Below, piece after piece: positions 30,797-37,541 of a stretch of 37,541 nucleotides of DNA. The notes under the pieces were generated by a model that saw only the letters and a program-made list of their open reading frames with translations, did not search any database and was not told the origin of the DNA. Source of the stretch: a virus. The stretch covers positions 1 through 37,541 of IMG/VR virus record IMGVR_UViG_3300032770_000059; one strand, written 5' to 3'. Each line of letters opens with the position of its first letter. The stretch's first letter is position 1. A program made the translations under genes and the position numbers.

Positions 30797-30952
30797 ACCC
30801 GCCTACGTACGCTCTGGATCATCGTCGTCGGCCTGACCGTGCTCGCCGCGCTCGCGATCGCCGCGGCCGGATGCACGCCGACGACGCCGACGCAACCGAC
30901 GACCAGCCGCCCGATCACGGAACCGAGCACCGGACACGCGCACATCCGTTGA
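30791..30952 (+). CDS. Small predicted lipoprotein, 53 aa
   Basis: A frame too short for length filters: ATG at 30791 behind AGGAG. The start is MPTRLRTLW, then a hydrophobic core (IIVVGLTVLAALAIAAAG), then Cys28 in an AAGC lipobox. The mature part is Pro/Thr/Gln-rich (TPTTPTQPTTSRPITEP) and ends HAHIR. This is the shape of a tail-spanning Rz1-like o-spanin or of a superinfection-exclusion lipoprotein. The early position argues more for exclusion. Coupled to the upstream gene by the repeated junction. Family not established. Confidence 0.65.
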   Translation: MPTRLRTLWIIVVGLTVLAALAIAAAGCTPTTPTQPTTSRPITEPSTGHAHIR

Positions 30953-31095
30953 CGCTCCCCAGGACGACGGCAGGGCCGGCCGAACGGCCCGCCCTGTAAC
31001 TCCCGCGGCCGGTCCGAACGCCGGCCAGGAGACCCGCACGGCCGCCCGCCGGCCGAACGTGTCGGGATCTTCCCTGCCGGCCGATAGGTGAACCC

Positions 31096-32298
31096 ATGCC
31101 GACCTCGCTTGCTCACTCCCAGGCCGCTCAAAGCAACTACTACCAGCGGCCCCCCGATGAACGCTTCCCGACCCTCGACGCCTTGATCGCGCACGCGCGC
31201 AACGTGCGCGAGCACTGCGCCGAACGGGTCTACAGCTTGCGGGATCTCCACGCGGAACCGAACGGCCGCGGGGTCGATCTGCACAGCCTGCGCGGCGCCG
31301 CGCCGCTCACGCACTGGAGTTTCGGACAGCTCACCAGGACCGTCGGCGCCCCGGCCGGCTACCTCCGCTCGCTCCCGGCGCCGCTCGCCGCCGATTGCAT
31401 CAACCACGGGATCAGCCAGACGCCGGACGGCACGCGCGCCAACGTCCTGATCCGCGTCGCGAACGGGACCGACCCCATCGTGCGCGCCTGCACCAGCGAC
31501 ACGTACGGCCGCGTCTGGGACGAAGTCCTGTACTCTGGCTTCCGCGACACCGTCGCGCGTCACACCAACGCGTACGGCCACGACTGGATCGCGCCGCCGA
31601 CCTGGACCGGGGAACCAGCCGGGTTCTACGCGGGCGATCGGGATTCATTCGTGATCATGATCGACGGGGGATCCATCGTGCCCGACCCGTCCGGGGAACG
31701 CGCGGCGCCGCTCGTCGTCGCCGGCCCGGCGCCGTTCGCCGGCCTGGCGTCGCCCGGCCCCGGCTCGACGTCGCCCGCCGGCCAGGACGCGCGCACGCTC
31801 TACCGCGGGATCCTGATGCGGAACTCCGAAGTCGGCGCCGCCGGGATCATCATCGAGTCGATTCTGTTCCGGGCGATCTGCGGGAATCACCTGTTGATGG
31901 GTGCCGTCCTCGATTCCCAGTTCCGGCGCCGGCACGTCGGAGACGCCAGTAACGCCACGATCCAGGAGATCGGGCGCATCGCGCTCAAGTGGACGCAGCG
32001 ATCGGCCGCCGCGGACGCCGCGCTGATCCAGAGCCTGATCAGCCACGAGATCGCCGTGAGTAAGGACGCGGTGATCTCTGAACTCCGCGCCCTCGGCGCG
32101 ACGGCCGAACAGGCGACGCACGCGTACGAAACCGCCGAACGGACCGAGGCGATCAGCCCGCGATCGTACTGGGGCATCGCGCAGGGGATCACGCGCGACG
32201 CCCAAACCGAGACGGACGGGTACCAGAACGACCGATATGACCTCGACCGCCTCGCGGCCCAGGTCCTCGCCCGCGGCGCGAAACTCGTTCGCGCGTGA
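31096..32298 (+). CDS. DUF932-like phage/plasmid protein (400 aa)
   Basis: 400 residues from ATG at 31096 with AGGTGA upstream. Pattern features typical of the DUF932 group: THWSFGQLTRTVGAPAGYLR (residues 72-91), ACTSDTYGRVWDEVL (131-145), and LMRNSEVGAAG...FRAICGNHLLM (240-268), the strongest signature. The group occurs in phages and plasmids and its function is unknown. It is the largest gene of the plus operon and follows a 143-bp GC-rich gap without a gene. Family assignment is from memory of the motif and is fairly good; biochemical role is unknown. Confidence 0.75.
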   Translation: MPTSLAHSQAAQSNYYQRPPDERFPTLDALIAHARNVREHCAERVYSLRDLHAEPNGRGVDLHSLRGAAPLTHWSFGQLTRTVGAPAGYLRSLPAPLAADCINHGISQTPDGTRANVLIRVANGTDPIVRACTSDTYGRVWDEVLYSGFRDTVARHTNAYGHDWIAPPTWTGEPAGFYAGDRDSFVIMIDGGSIVPDPSGERAAPLVVAGPAPFAGLASPGPGSTSPAGQDARTLYRGILMRNSEVGAAGIIIESILFRAICGNHLLMGAVLDSQFRRRHVGDASNATIQEIGRIALKWTQRSAAADAALIQSLISHEIAVSKDAVISELRALGATAEQATHAYETAERTEAISPRSYWGIAQGITRDAQTETDGYQNDRYDLDRLAAQVLARGAKLVRA

Positions 32299-32339
32299 CG
32301 TCGATCGCGTTCACGACAACCAGGAGGTAGTAACCGCCA

Positions 32340-32558
32340 ATGACCACGACCAAGACGACCGGCCAGACCTGCGTAGGTGATCTTCGACTGACGCCGCTCG
32401 ACGTCGGCTTTGACTTGCGGACGGCGGATGTCGCCGTCCGCCTGCCGGAGCACTTTGCCTCAGTCGGCATCGAACGCGACGGAGACACGTACCTGATCGT
32501 CGGCACGCGCGACGAGATGATCGCTGCCATCCGCCGCGCCGGCTATCGCATCGCGTGA
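32340..32558 (+). CDS. Hypothetical small early protein, 72 aa
   Basis: Starts MTTTKTTGQTCVGDLRLT at 32340, AGGAGGT about 10 bases upstream. A compact alpha/beta domain (FDLRTADVAVRLPEHFASVG, TYLIVGTRDEMIAAIRRAGY). Unknown role. Its ribosome region is a variant of the repeated junction, linking it to the same operon. Confidence 0.6.
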   Translation: MTTTKTTGQTCVGDLRLTPLDVGFDLRTADVAVRLPEHFASVGIERDGDTYLIVGTRDEMIAAIRRAGYRIA

Positions 32559-32640
32559 GGGATCCAGACGCGCGCGCGGTGCGCGTCCGGACGTAAACGC
32601 CGGCCCCGGTCCCAAGGCCAGGGGAGAGAGGGATCCGCCC

Positions 32641-32865
32641 ATGACCGTCTATCGCGTCACGACGACGACCGCCCGCGGCGCCGTCCGTATGTTCGACGTC
32701 GCGACCGCGCGCGACGCGCGCCGTGATCTCGGCGCCATGCTGATCGATCACCTCGGCCCGGACGAACGGATCATTACCGTCGATCACGTCCGCCACGCCG
32801 ACGACGACGAGGCTTTACTGCTAGCACCGGAATGGTCCCGCAGCGAAGGAAGGAACCAATCATGA
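32641..32865 (+). CDS. Hypothetical small early protein, 74 aa
   Basis: Begins MTVYRVTTTTARGAVRMF at 32641, after GGGGAGAGAGGG. Strands and a helix (ARDARRDLGAMLIDHLG, ERIITVDHVRHADDDEA) form a compact domain. It overlaps the next gene by 4 bp (ATGA). Unknown function. Confidence 0.6.
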   Translation: MTVYRVTTTTARGAVRMFDVATARDARRDLGAMLIDHLGPDERIITVDHVRHADDDEALLLAPEWSRSEGRNQS

Positions 32866-33062
32866 ACCGCCGTAACGCCGTCATCTCTGACGCGCTCACC
32901 CGCGCCCTGACGCAGCTCCGGATCGCCGACCAGGAATCCGACGAATTGATCGAGGCGATCCGGAAAGGCAACGCGCACAAGGCCGCCTATCTCGCGCAGA
33001 TGGCCGCCCACAACGCCCGCCGCGCCTTCGGCACGCTGCGTACGCTCGACCTCAACCCGTAA
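32862..33062 (+). CDS. Hypothetical helical small protein, 66 aa
   Basis: ATG at 32862 with GGAAGGAACC upstream gives MNRRNAVISDALTRALTQLR. It is almost all helix (QESDELIEAIRKGNAHKAAY, LAQMAAHNARRAFGTLRTL) and may pair as a small coiled dimer. Overlaps the stop of the previous gene (ATGA). Unknown function. Confidence 0.6.
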   Translation: MNRRNAVISDALTRALTQLRIADQESDELIEAIRKGNAHKAAYLAQMAAHNARRAFGTLRTLDLNP

Positions 33063-33086
33063 CCGCCACAGGGGAGAACCGCCGCC

Positions 33087-33530
33087 ATGCTGACCCCAGA
33101 CCTACCGCCGCCGCCCACCGCTGACGAGACCGCGCACGCGTACGGATTGCGCGTGTTTCTCCACGTCCTGACTGTCGGGAACACGTTCCGGATTGAGACA
33201 CCCGCGCTCGACTTGGCCTTGCACGCGGCCGCCTCGCCGCTCGCCACGGATGCGCTGCCGGCCGCCCATGACGCGGTGTCGCGCGCCAAGCACTTGATCC
33301 AGGCCACGATCGCCGCGCGCGCCGCGCTCGACGCCACCCCGGCCCAGGCGCCCGACCACGCGCCGGCCGGCCGCGATCCCGAGCCTGCCGGCCCGATGGC
33401 CCCGCTGCGGCCCGTGCCGGCCGCCCCGGCGCCCGCCACGCACGCCGACGAGACGCGGCCCAGGTACTACACCCCGCCGACCGGATCGCCCCGGCCTGCG
33501 CTGCCGGCGAAGGACGGGATCGCATGGTAG
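33087..33530 (+). CDS. Hypothetical early protein, 147 aa
   Basis: Begins MLTPDLPPPPTADETAHAYG at 33087 after GGGGAGAACCG. The N-terminal 80 residues are helical (RVFLHVLTVGNTFRIETP, DAVSRAKHLIQATIAARAAL); the C-terminal 60 are Pro/Ala-rich and disordered. Its end overlaps the ATG of the membrane zinc ribbon gene. Unknown function. Confidence 0.55.
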   Translation: MLTPDLPPPPTADETAHAYGLRVFLHVLTVGNTFRIETPALDLALHAAASPLATDALPAAHDAVSRAKHLIQATIAARAALDATPAQAPDHAPAGRDPEPAGPMAPLRPVPAAPAPATHADETRPRYYTPPTGSPRPALPAKDGIAW

Positions 33531-33700
33531 TCCTCGCCTTGCTGATCGTCGCCGCCGTCGTCTGGGCTCCGATCTGGAGCCTGCTGTTACAGGTCTGGTA
33601 CAGCATCGAACCGGGCCGGCCGCCGTGCCCGCACTGCCACCAGACCCCGGCGCCCGTCTGGCGTGCGCGCCGGTGTCCGCACTGCGGGGGGAGCCTGTGA
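33524..33700 (+). CDS. Membrane-anchored zinc ribbon, 58 aa
   Basis: Another frame below common length cut-offs. ATG at 33524 overlaps the stop of the previous gene, and its own TGA overlaps the GTG of the next (GTGA). The first 24 residues are one hydrophobic segment (VVLALLIVAAVVWAPIWSLL). After a short linker come two Cys pairs, CPHC and CPHC (residues about 35-38 and 52-55), the mark of a zinc ribbon in the cytoplasm or periplasm. It may tether a partner to the membrane or alter host membrane machinery. Family unknown. Confidence 0.65.
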   Translation: MVVLALLIVAAVVWAPIWSLLLQVWYSIEPGRPPCPHCHQTPAPVWRARRCPHCGGSL

Positions 33701-34293
33701 CCAGCCCCGACCCGTACCCCGGTCCTGTCCGCTGCGCATGGTGCCACGTCATCATCCGACCGGCGCAACCGGGGCACGAGTCCGACCAGACCTCACACGG
33801 AATCTGCGATCCGCCGTGCGCCCCGGCGATCGCGGCCGGCTGGGGAGCGTATCTGTCCGCCCCCGCCGCGCGCCGGCTCTGCGCGTGTGGCTGCGGACAA
33901 CCGACGCCACCAGCGAAGCAGACCAGCCAACGCTATGGATCCGTACGCGGCGAACCCCTCCGCTTCATCCCAGGCCACCAACGCCGCAGACACGGCCACG
34001 CGATAAAGATTCACCGGAGCCCGACCTACAACTCCTGGCGCTCAATGATCGAACGCTGCCGGTACCCGCAGCACCCGAAATACCGTCTCTACGGCGGACG
34101 CGGTATCGACGTCTGCGAGCGATGGGCCACCTTCGATCCGTTCCTCGCTGATATGGGCGTTCGACCCGCCGGCCGTTCGCTGGACCGCATCGATCCGGAC
34201 GGTCCGTACGAACCGGGCAACTGCCGATGGGCCACACCGCTTGAGCAACGACACAACCGACGACAACCACCGAAGGAGAAAACACAACCATGA
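33697..34293 (+). CDS. HNH homing-type endonuclease with Cys-rich N-terminus
   Basis: 198 residues from GTG at 33697 (GTGA overlap). Residues 13-41 hold CAWC and CDPPC pairs; residues 62-66 CACGCG followed by RGEPLRFIPGH (85-94), a pattern common before phage HNH domains. The nuclease part spans about 110-190, with SWRSMIERC, YGGRGIDVC, RPAGRSLDRIDPDG and YEPGNCRWAT (171-180). These are phage-type free-standing homing endonucleases. The last half is nearly the same as in the HNH protein at 35419-35973. It is inserted in the plus operon, coupled on both sides by 4-bp overlaps, with no intron sign. Confidence 0.85.
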   Translation: MTSPDPYPGPVRCAWCHVIIRPAQPGHESDQTSHGICDPPCAPAIAAGWGAYLSAPAARRLCACGCGQPTPPAKQTSQRYGSVRGEPLRFIPGHQRRRHGHAIKIHRSPTYNSWRSMIERCRYPQHPKYRLYGGRGIDVCERWATFDPFLADMGVRPAGRSLDRIDPDGPYEPGNCRWATPLEQRHNRRQPPKEKTQP

Positions 34294-34640
34294 GCATCCA
34301 CGTTCACTTCATCAGCAACGACAAGGGGAACCCGCCCGGCAAACTGGCGGACGCCGAGCTGCACTTCACGGCCGGACCGCTCACCGGCCTGAAACTCGTC
34401 GGCTTTGCCGTCTGGGAGCGCCGCTCCGGCGGACTGGCCCTGACGTGGCCCGCGCGTTCGTACTCCGTCAACGGGGAGCGCCGATCGTTCGCGCTCCTGC
34501 GTCCCGTCAGTGATGGCGCCGCGCAGGACGCGCTGCGGGATCTGATTCTCGACGCGTACCGCACGTTCGCGCGCGACGCCGAACCCGTGATCACCGACGA
34601 CGAACGATCGAACGGTCCGCGCCGCGCCGCCCTCCGCTGA
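34290..34640 (+). CDS. Hypothetical protein, 116 aa (weak SpoVG-like pattern)
   Basis: ATG at 34290 overlaps the HNH stop (ATGA), with AAGGAG about 11 bases upstream inside the HNH gene. The middle (KLADAELHFTAGPLTGLKLV, GFAVWERRSGGLALTWPARS, YSVNGERRSFALLRPV) alternates strands in a way that recalls SpoVG-like single-strand or RNA-binding domains, but the match is weak. The C-terminus is helical and acidic. Unknown function. Confidence 0.6.
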   Translation: MSIHVHFISNDKGNPPGKLADAELHFTAGPLTGLKLVGFAVWERRSGGLALTWPARSYSVNGERRSFALLRPVSDGAAQDALRDLILDAYRTFARDAEPVITDDERSNGPRRAALR

Positions 34641-34695
34641 CGACGGCCGGAAGGCCGAAACGCCCGGCGCCGCGCCGGACGTCCGGAGGTACCCT

Positions 34696-34887
34696 ATGAT
34701 CCGACGACAGCCCGATCCAGACGCCGCCGCGCGCGTCGAGCGCCTCGCCGCCGCCTTCCGCGCCGAACAGACGCGCGCGACCGAGCGCCTGCACCCGGAG
34801 AGCCTGCTCATGCTGCGAAAACTCGTGGCGCTACATGGCGCGGACCGGCTGATCGCCGCGATCCGCGAGATATCGATCGCCGGCTGA
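34696..34887 (+). CDS. Hypothetical small helical protein, 63 aa
   Basis: Begins MIRRQPDPDAAARVERLA at 34696 behind GGAGGT. It is helical (FRAEQTRATERLHPESLLML, RKLVALHGADRLIAAIRE). Last gene of the plus operon. Unknown; a small regulator is possible. Confidence 0.65.
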   Translation: MIRRQPDPDAAARVERLAAAFRAEQTRATERLHPESLLMLRKLVALHGADRLIAAIREISIAG

Positions 34888-34895
34888 CCGGGGCG

Positions 34896-34909
34896 GGCCG
34901 CTCACGGCC
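34896..34909. other. Small hairpin at the convergent junction
   Basis: GGCCG-ctca-CGGCC forms a 5-bp stem where the plus operon ends and the minus lysis genes end. The TGA stop of the 35-residue gene lies in its loop. No T run is present, so it is a weak terminator candidate; convergent transcription may end here anyway. Confidence 0.3.
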
Positions 34910-35009
34910 GCCGGCCACGCTCCCGCCGCCGGCCCACGCGATAACCCCAGTACCAGCCGCCCACGAGCGCCAAGAACGAGACCGCAACGACGCTCGCGGC
35001 CGGCATCAT
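34902..35009 (-). CDS. 35-residue single-span membrane protein, possible lysis helper
   Basis: A very short frame: ATG at 35009 overlaps the stop of the peptidase gene (ATGA), so translation is coupled. It reads MMPAASVVAVSFLALVGG, then WYWGYRVGRRRERGRRP. One transmembrane helix and a very basic tail (7 Arg in 11 residues) follow the inside-positive rule. Coded with a cell-wall peptidase, it may be a holin- or pinholin-like or spanin-like helper. No family is established. Confidence 0.6.
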   Translation of the reverse strand: MMPAASVVAVSFLALVGGWYWGYRVGRRRERGRRP

Positions 35010-35416
35010 GGCTGCGCCGGATCGAACGTGTGGCCCTTGCGGACCTGGAGATGTAGGTGTGGCGCCGTCACCGGCCCGACGTACGCCAGATCCGCCAGCT
35101 CCGGCGGCACCGTGGCGCCCGGCGCGACTTCCCAGAGCACGGTGAACTGGCGCCCGAGCGCCTCGACGAGCGCGACGTAGACCGCCCGGATCTGGGCCGG
35201 CGTCAGATCGTCGGTCCGGACATCGAGCGCGTGCCCGAGCGTATGCGGATCGGTCGGCCCGTGCCCCTCGCAGCCGCAGGTGATCACGAGTGGCGCCTGG
35301 AGCGTGCCGGCCGAGACGAGCGCGTCGGACTGCGCATCGAGCACCGCCTTCAACCACTGCCCCCCGGCATCGAGCCCCGCCAGATCGACCGACGCGTCCT
35401 TCAGTGTGGCGCCCAT
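35006..35416 (-). CDS. M15-type peptidase (endolysin candidate, 136 aa)
   Basis: ATG at 35416 follows GCGAGGT. The metal site fits the M15/VanY-like pattern: HTLGHALD with H58 and D65 (H-x2-G-x-A-x-D), and PHLHL with H120 and H122. A short helical start precedes the site. Such enzymes cut cross-links in the bacterial cell wall and often act as phage endolysins. There is no signal peptide, so it needs a holin for export. It is coded with a small membrane protein, in a lysis cassette after dnaB. Peptidase family fairly sure, endolysin role inferred. Confidence 0.8.
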   Translation of the reverse strand: MGATLKDASVDLAGLDAGGQWLKAVLDAQSDALVSAGTLQAPLVITCGCEGHGPTDPHTLGHALDVRTDDLTPAQIRAVYVALVEALGRQFTVLWEVAPGATVPPELADLAYVGPVTAPHLHLQVRKGHTFDPAQP

Positions 35417-35418
35417 GA

Positions 35419-35973
35419 TTACCTCGCGTTGCTCCGACGACGCTCGTGCGCCGCCTGAATCCGTTTGGCGTTCGCGGCGGACAACTGCGCTTGCCTTGCC
35501 GGGGTGAATCGGCTGTTTTTCGCCTGCTCTTGCCGCGTCGCCCATCGGCAATTGCCCGGCTCGTAGTGCCCGTCGTTGTCAATTCGATCCAACGACCGCC
35601 CCGCCGGCCTCGGCCCCATGTCCCTCAGAAAGTCTCTCACATCGTCCCATTGACTGGAGAATCGAATACCCCGGCCGCCGTAGTCGCGCCACTGGGGATG
35701 ACTCGGATTGCGACATCGGTCCCGAGCCGACCACCACGCGTAGTACTCTGGCCGGTCAGCCAGTCCGTGCTTCATCACCCTCTCGCGCCTCCAACACCCG
35801 CAACTGACGATCAGGCCGGCGCGGAGATCGGAACCAGTGACAATCGACTTCCCTCCGCAGTCGCATTGACAAACCCACCGGGTGTTTCGACGCACGCCGA
35901 CCGCATCCGCTCGCCGCACCACACGCAAGCGGCCGAACCGTTGCCCGGTTTCGTCAATGCAAACTCTCGGCAC
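35419..35973 (-). CDS. HNH homing-type endonuclease with zinc-finger-like N-terminus
   Basis: 184 residues from a GTG at 35973, 15 bp beyond the dnaB stop; GGGAG lies a little far upstream. Residues 10-20 (GQRFGRLRVVR) and Cys pairs C35/C37/C39 and C58/C60 form the small N-terminal zinc-ribbon seen in phage HNH proteins. The nuclease part is at about 78-150: WWSARDRC, YGGRGIRF, PRPAGRSLDRIDNDG, YEPGNCRWATRQEQ. It is nearly the same in this half as the HNH protein at 33697-34293 on the other strand. It sits between dnaB and the lysis gene as a free-standing selfish gene. Confidence 0.85.
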   Translation of the reverse strand: MPRVCIDETGQRFGRLRVVRRADAVGVRRNTRWVCQCDCGGKSIVTGSDLRAGLIVSCGCWRRERVMKHGLADRPEYYAWWSARDRCRNPSHPQWRDYGGRGIRFSSQWDDVRDFLRDMGPRPAGRSLDRIDNDGHYEPGNCRWATRQEQAKNSRFTPARQAQLSAANAKRIQAAHERRRSNAR

Positions 35974-35988
35974 GTCTCGGTCTTCTCC

Positions 35989-37311
35989 CTACGAATCGAG
36001 CAGGCTCCGCTGTCGGTCCGCGAAGCGCGTCTGCTCAGCGATCCAGCGCACGACCACGGATCCCGTGGGACCGTTGCGCTGCTTCAAGACGATCAATTCG
36101 GCAACATCGGCATTCTCGATCTTGGGGGAGTACAAATGCTCTCGATGTACGGCAATGACGACGTCGGCGTCCTGTTCGAGTGCGCCCGACTCACGCAGGT
36201 CTGAAAGCTGCGGCCGTTTGTCGCGCCGGCCTTCCGACGCGCGCGACAACTGCGAGGCGGCCACGACCGGAATCTTCAGCTCGCGGGCCAGCCCCTTGAG
36301 CGCCGACGAGATGCCGGCCAGGGCCTGCGTCCGGTTCTCCGCGTCCGGATCGCCGGGCATCAACTGGATGTAGTCCACCATGACCAGATCCAGCGACGCC
36401 CGGAATTGCATCGCGCGCACCTTCGCCATCAGCTCGTGCGTGAGCAGGCGGACCGTGTCGTCGATGTAGATCCGCTGGGCTTCGACCTCGCCGAGCGCGT
36501 CCGCCACGCGCCGGTAGTCGACGTCGGTCAGTGTCCCGCGGAGCAAGTGGCGCCCGGAGACTTGCGCCGTTGCCGCGAGCATCCGCAGGCAGAGTTCCTC
36601 GCGTTCCATTTCGAGCGAGAAGAGCGCCACCCGCTTGCCGGCCGCCGACACCGCCGACGCCATCGAGAGCAGGAGCGACGACTTGCCCACGGACGGCCGG
36701 GCCGCCACGATGATCAGCTTCCCCGGCAGGAGCCCGCCGAGCATGTCGTCGAGGTCCGCGAGCCCCGTGCTCAGGCCCGACAGGTGCGTGGCGCTGTTCG
36801 CGCGCGCCTCGATCGACGCCATCGTGCCGGCGAGCGCGGACCCGATCGGCAGGAGCTTGCTGTGCTCCCGGTGTTCGGCGATCTCCAGGAACTGCTGGCC
36901 GGCGCGGTCGACGATCGCGTCCGGGTCCTCGCCCTCGTACGCGCGGTGCAGGACTTCATTCGCCGTCCCGATGCACGCCCGAAGCTGCGCGGCCCGGCGC
37001 ACGATCGCCGCGTACCGGAGGATGTTCGACGATCGTGGTACCCCGTCCGTGAGCGCCGTCAGGTACGCGATGCCGCCGCAGTCGTCGAGTGCGTCGCCGA
37101 GCGCGTCGGCCAGGGTGAGCAGGTCGATCGCGCCGCCGGCGCTCTTCGCCAGCTCGCCCATCGCCCGGTAGATCCGTTGATGCGCGCCCCGGAAGAACTC
37201 ATCGGCCCGCAGCTCCGGCAGCACGGTCGCCAGCAGCTCCGCGTCGACGAGAATCGCCCCGAGCACGGCGCGTTCTGCGTTCAGGTTGTGCGGAAGGATA
37301 CGCTCCGACAT
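35989..37311 (-). CDS. dnaB: Replicative DNA helicase, DnaB family
   Basis: 440 residues from ATG at 37311, 3 bp past the stop of the upstream gene. The N-terminal domain (PHNLNAERAVLGAIL, residues 7-21) is the DnaB primase-interaction part; the linker follows and then the RecA-like domain: ARPSVGKS Walker A at 204-211, FSLEME at 231-236, LVMVDYIQL Walker B with D313, SQLSR at 353-357 and DLRESGALEQDAD at 371-383. Full-length for the family. It unwinds DNA ahead of the phage or host replisome, showing that the phage carries its own helicase. No intein seen. Confidence 0.97.
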   Translation of the reverse strand: MSERILPHNLNAERAVLGAILVDAELLATVLPELRADEFFRGAHQRIYRAMGELAKSAGGAIDLLTLADALGDALDDCGGIAYLTALTDGVPRSSNILRYAAIVRRAAQLRACIGTANEVLHRAYEGEDPDAIVDRAGQQFLEIAEHREHSKLLPIGSALAGTMASIEARANSATHLSGLSTGLADLDDMLGGLLPGKLIIVAARPSVGKSSLLLSMASAVSAAGKRVALFSLEMEREELCLRMLAATAQVSGRHLLRGTLTDVDYRRVADALGEVEAQRIYIDDTVRLLTHELMAKVRAMQFRASLDLVMVDYIQLMPGDPDAENRTQALAGISSALKGLARELKIPVVAASQLSRASEGRRDKRPQLSDLRESGALEQDADVVIAVHREHLYSPKIENADVAELIVLKQRNGPTGSVVVRWIAEQTRFADRQRSLLDS

Positions 37312-37314
37312 CGC

Positions 37315-37541
37315 TCAGCGGGACACGCGATGTTGCTCTTCCGGTCCGTACTTCCCGCCGCACGCCTCGCAGTACGCCCCGTTGAGCGAGGTGGTCTGTT
37401 TCCGATCGTTGCCGCACCACGGCGTCCCGTCCTCGTCGACGGTGTACAGGCACCGCTCAGGCCGGACCAGCGTGGGATGATCGCCCGTCAGATCGACGTT
37501 CTTGACCGTGAGCGGCGCCGCCGGTCGGATCAGTTCCTCCA
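37315..37541 (-). CDS. Cys-rich small protein before dnaB (5' end at or beyond window edge)
   Basis: The frame is open to the right edge and ends 3 bp before dnaB. The readable part starts EELIRPAAPLTVKNVDL and has Cys residues in RCLYTVDEDGTPWCGN and YCEACGGKYG, a likely zinc-binding site. The bases at the edge read xTG GAG GAA, so the start may be the next base outside, giving a complete protein of 75 residues. A Cys pattern like GcrA's C-terminus is only a vague similarity. Function unknown. Confidence 0.65.
   Translation of the reverse strand, partial: EELIRPAAPLTVKNVDLTGDHPTLVRPERCLYTVDEDGTPWCGNDRKQTTSLNGAYCEACGGKYGPEEQHRVSR

Noticed and set aside
34896-34909. Bidirectional terminator at the convergent junction
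   Set aside because: Only a 5-bp stem with no T run on either side; kept as a weak hairpin feature only.

Overview
The window is a 37.5 kb piece of a tailed double-stranded DNA phage (Caudoviricetes), G+C-rich throughout by eye. Hallmark proteins are a terminase large subunit, portal, scaffold-like protein, major capsid protein, adaptor-like proteins, a beta-helix tail spike and a DnaB-type replicative helicase. No sheath, tape measure or long-tail tube gene is visible, and a very large hub/nozzle-like protein is present, so a short-tailed (podovirus-like) virion is the best guess. No integrase or tRNA gene was seen. The host cannot be read directly. The G+C-rich coding, and signal peptides ending in V-A-Q on virion proteins, would fit a Gram-negative G+C-rich host such as an acidobacterium, but that is only an inference.

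Layout. (1) From 29188 down to position 1 lies one long minus-strand block: eight small, mostly unrecognised genes (29188-25949), then TerL, a Cys-rich protein, portal and two small proteins (25940-20630). A rho-independent terminator follows (20519-20559). Next come two tiny arginine-rich ORFs, a structural protein, the scaffold and the capsid protein (20343-16862), then the head-tail connection, tail and fibre genes (16129-1). (2) From 29189 to 30084 lies a non-coding, G+C-extreme, dyad-rich control region. It has a divergent promoter at each end: minus at 29232-29260, overlapped by a perfect operator-like dyad, and plus at 29955-29984 with a perfect TTGACA. (3) From 30085 to 34887 lies a plus-strand operon of about twelve tightly coupled small genes, presumably early. 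They include a DUF932-like protein, a 53-residue lipoprotein, a 58-residue membrane zinc ribbon and an HNH endonuclease. (4) From 37541 down to 34902 lies a convergent minus-strand block: a Cys-rich partial gene, dnaB, an HNH endonuclease, an M15-type peptidase and a 35-residue membrane protein, the last two forming a likely lysis pair.

The plus-strand operon probably acts first and the minus-strand block makes and fills the virion. The terminator at 20.5 kb separates packaging genes from capsid and tail genes and would allow their doses to differ. Coding is dense: most neighbours overlap by 1-8 bp or lie within 20 bp, and several genes use TTG or GTG starts overlapping the previous stop.

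The most unusual features are: five predicted mobile endonucleases of three folds in one window, two of them flanking the capsid gene; three predicted virion proteins that begin with secretion signals; two micro-ORFs coding very basic peptides between portal and capsid, one of 17 residues behind a perfect AGGAGGT; and a small lipoprotein and a membrane zinc ribbon in the early operon.
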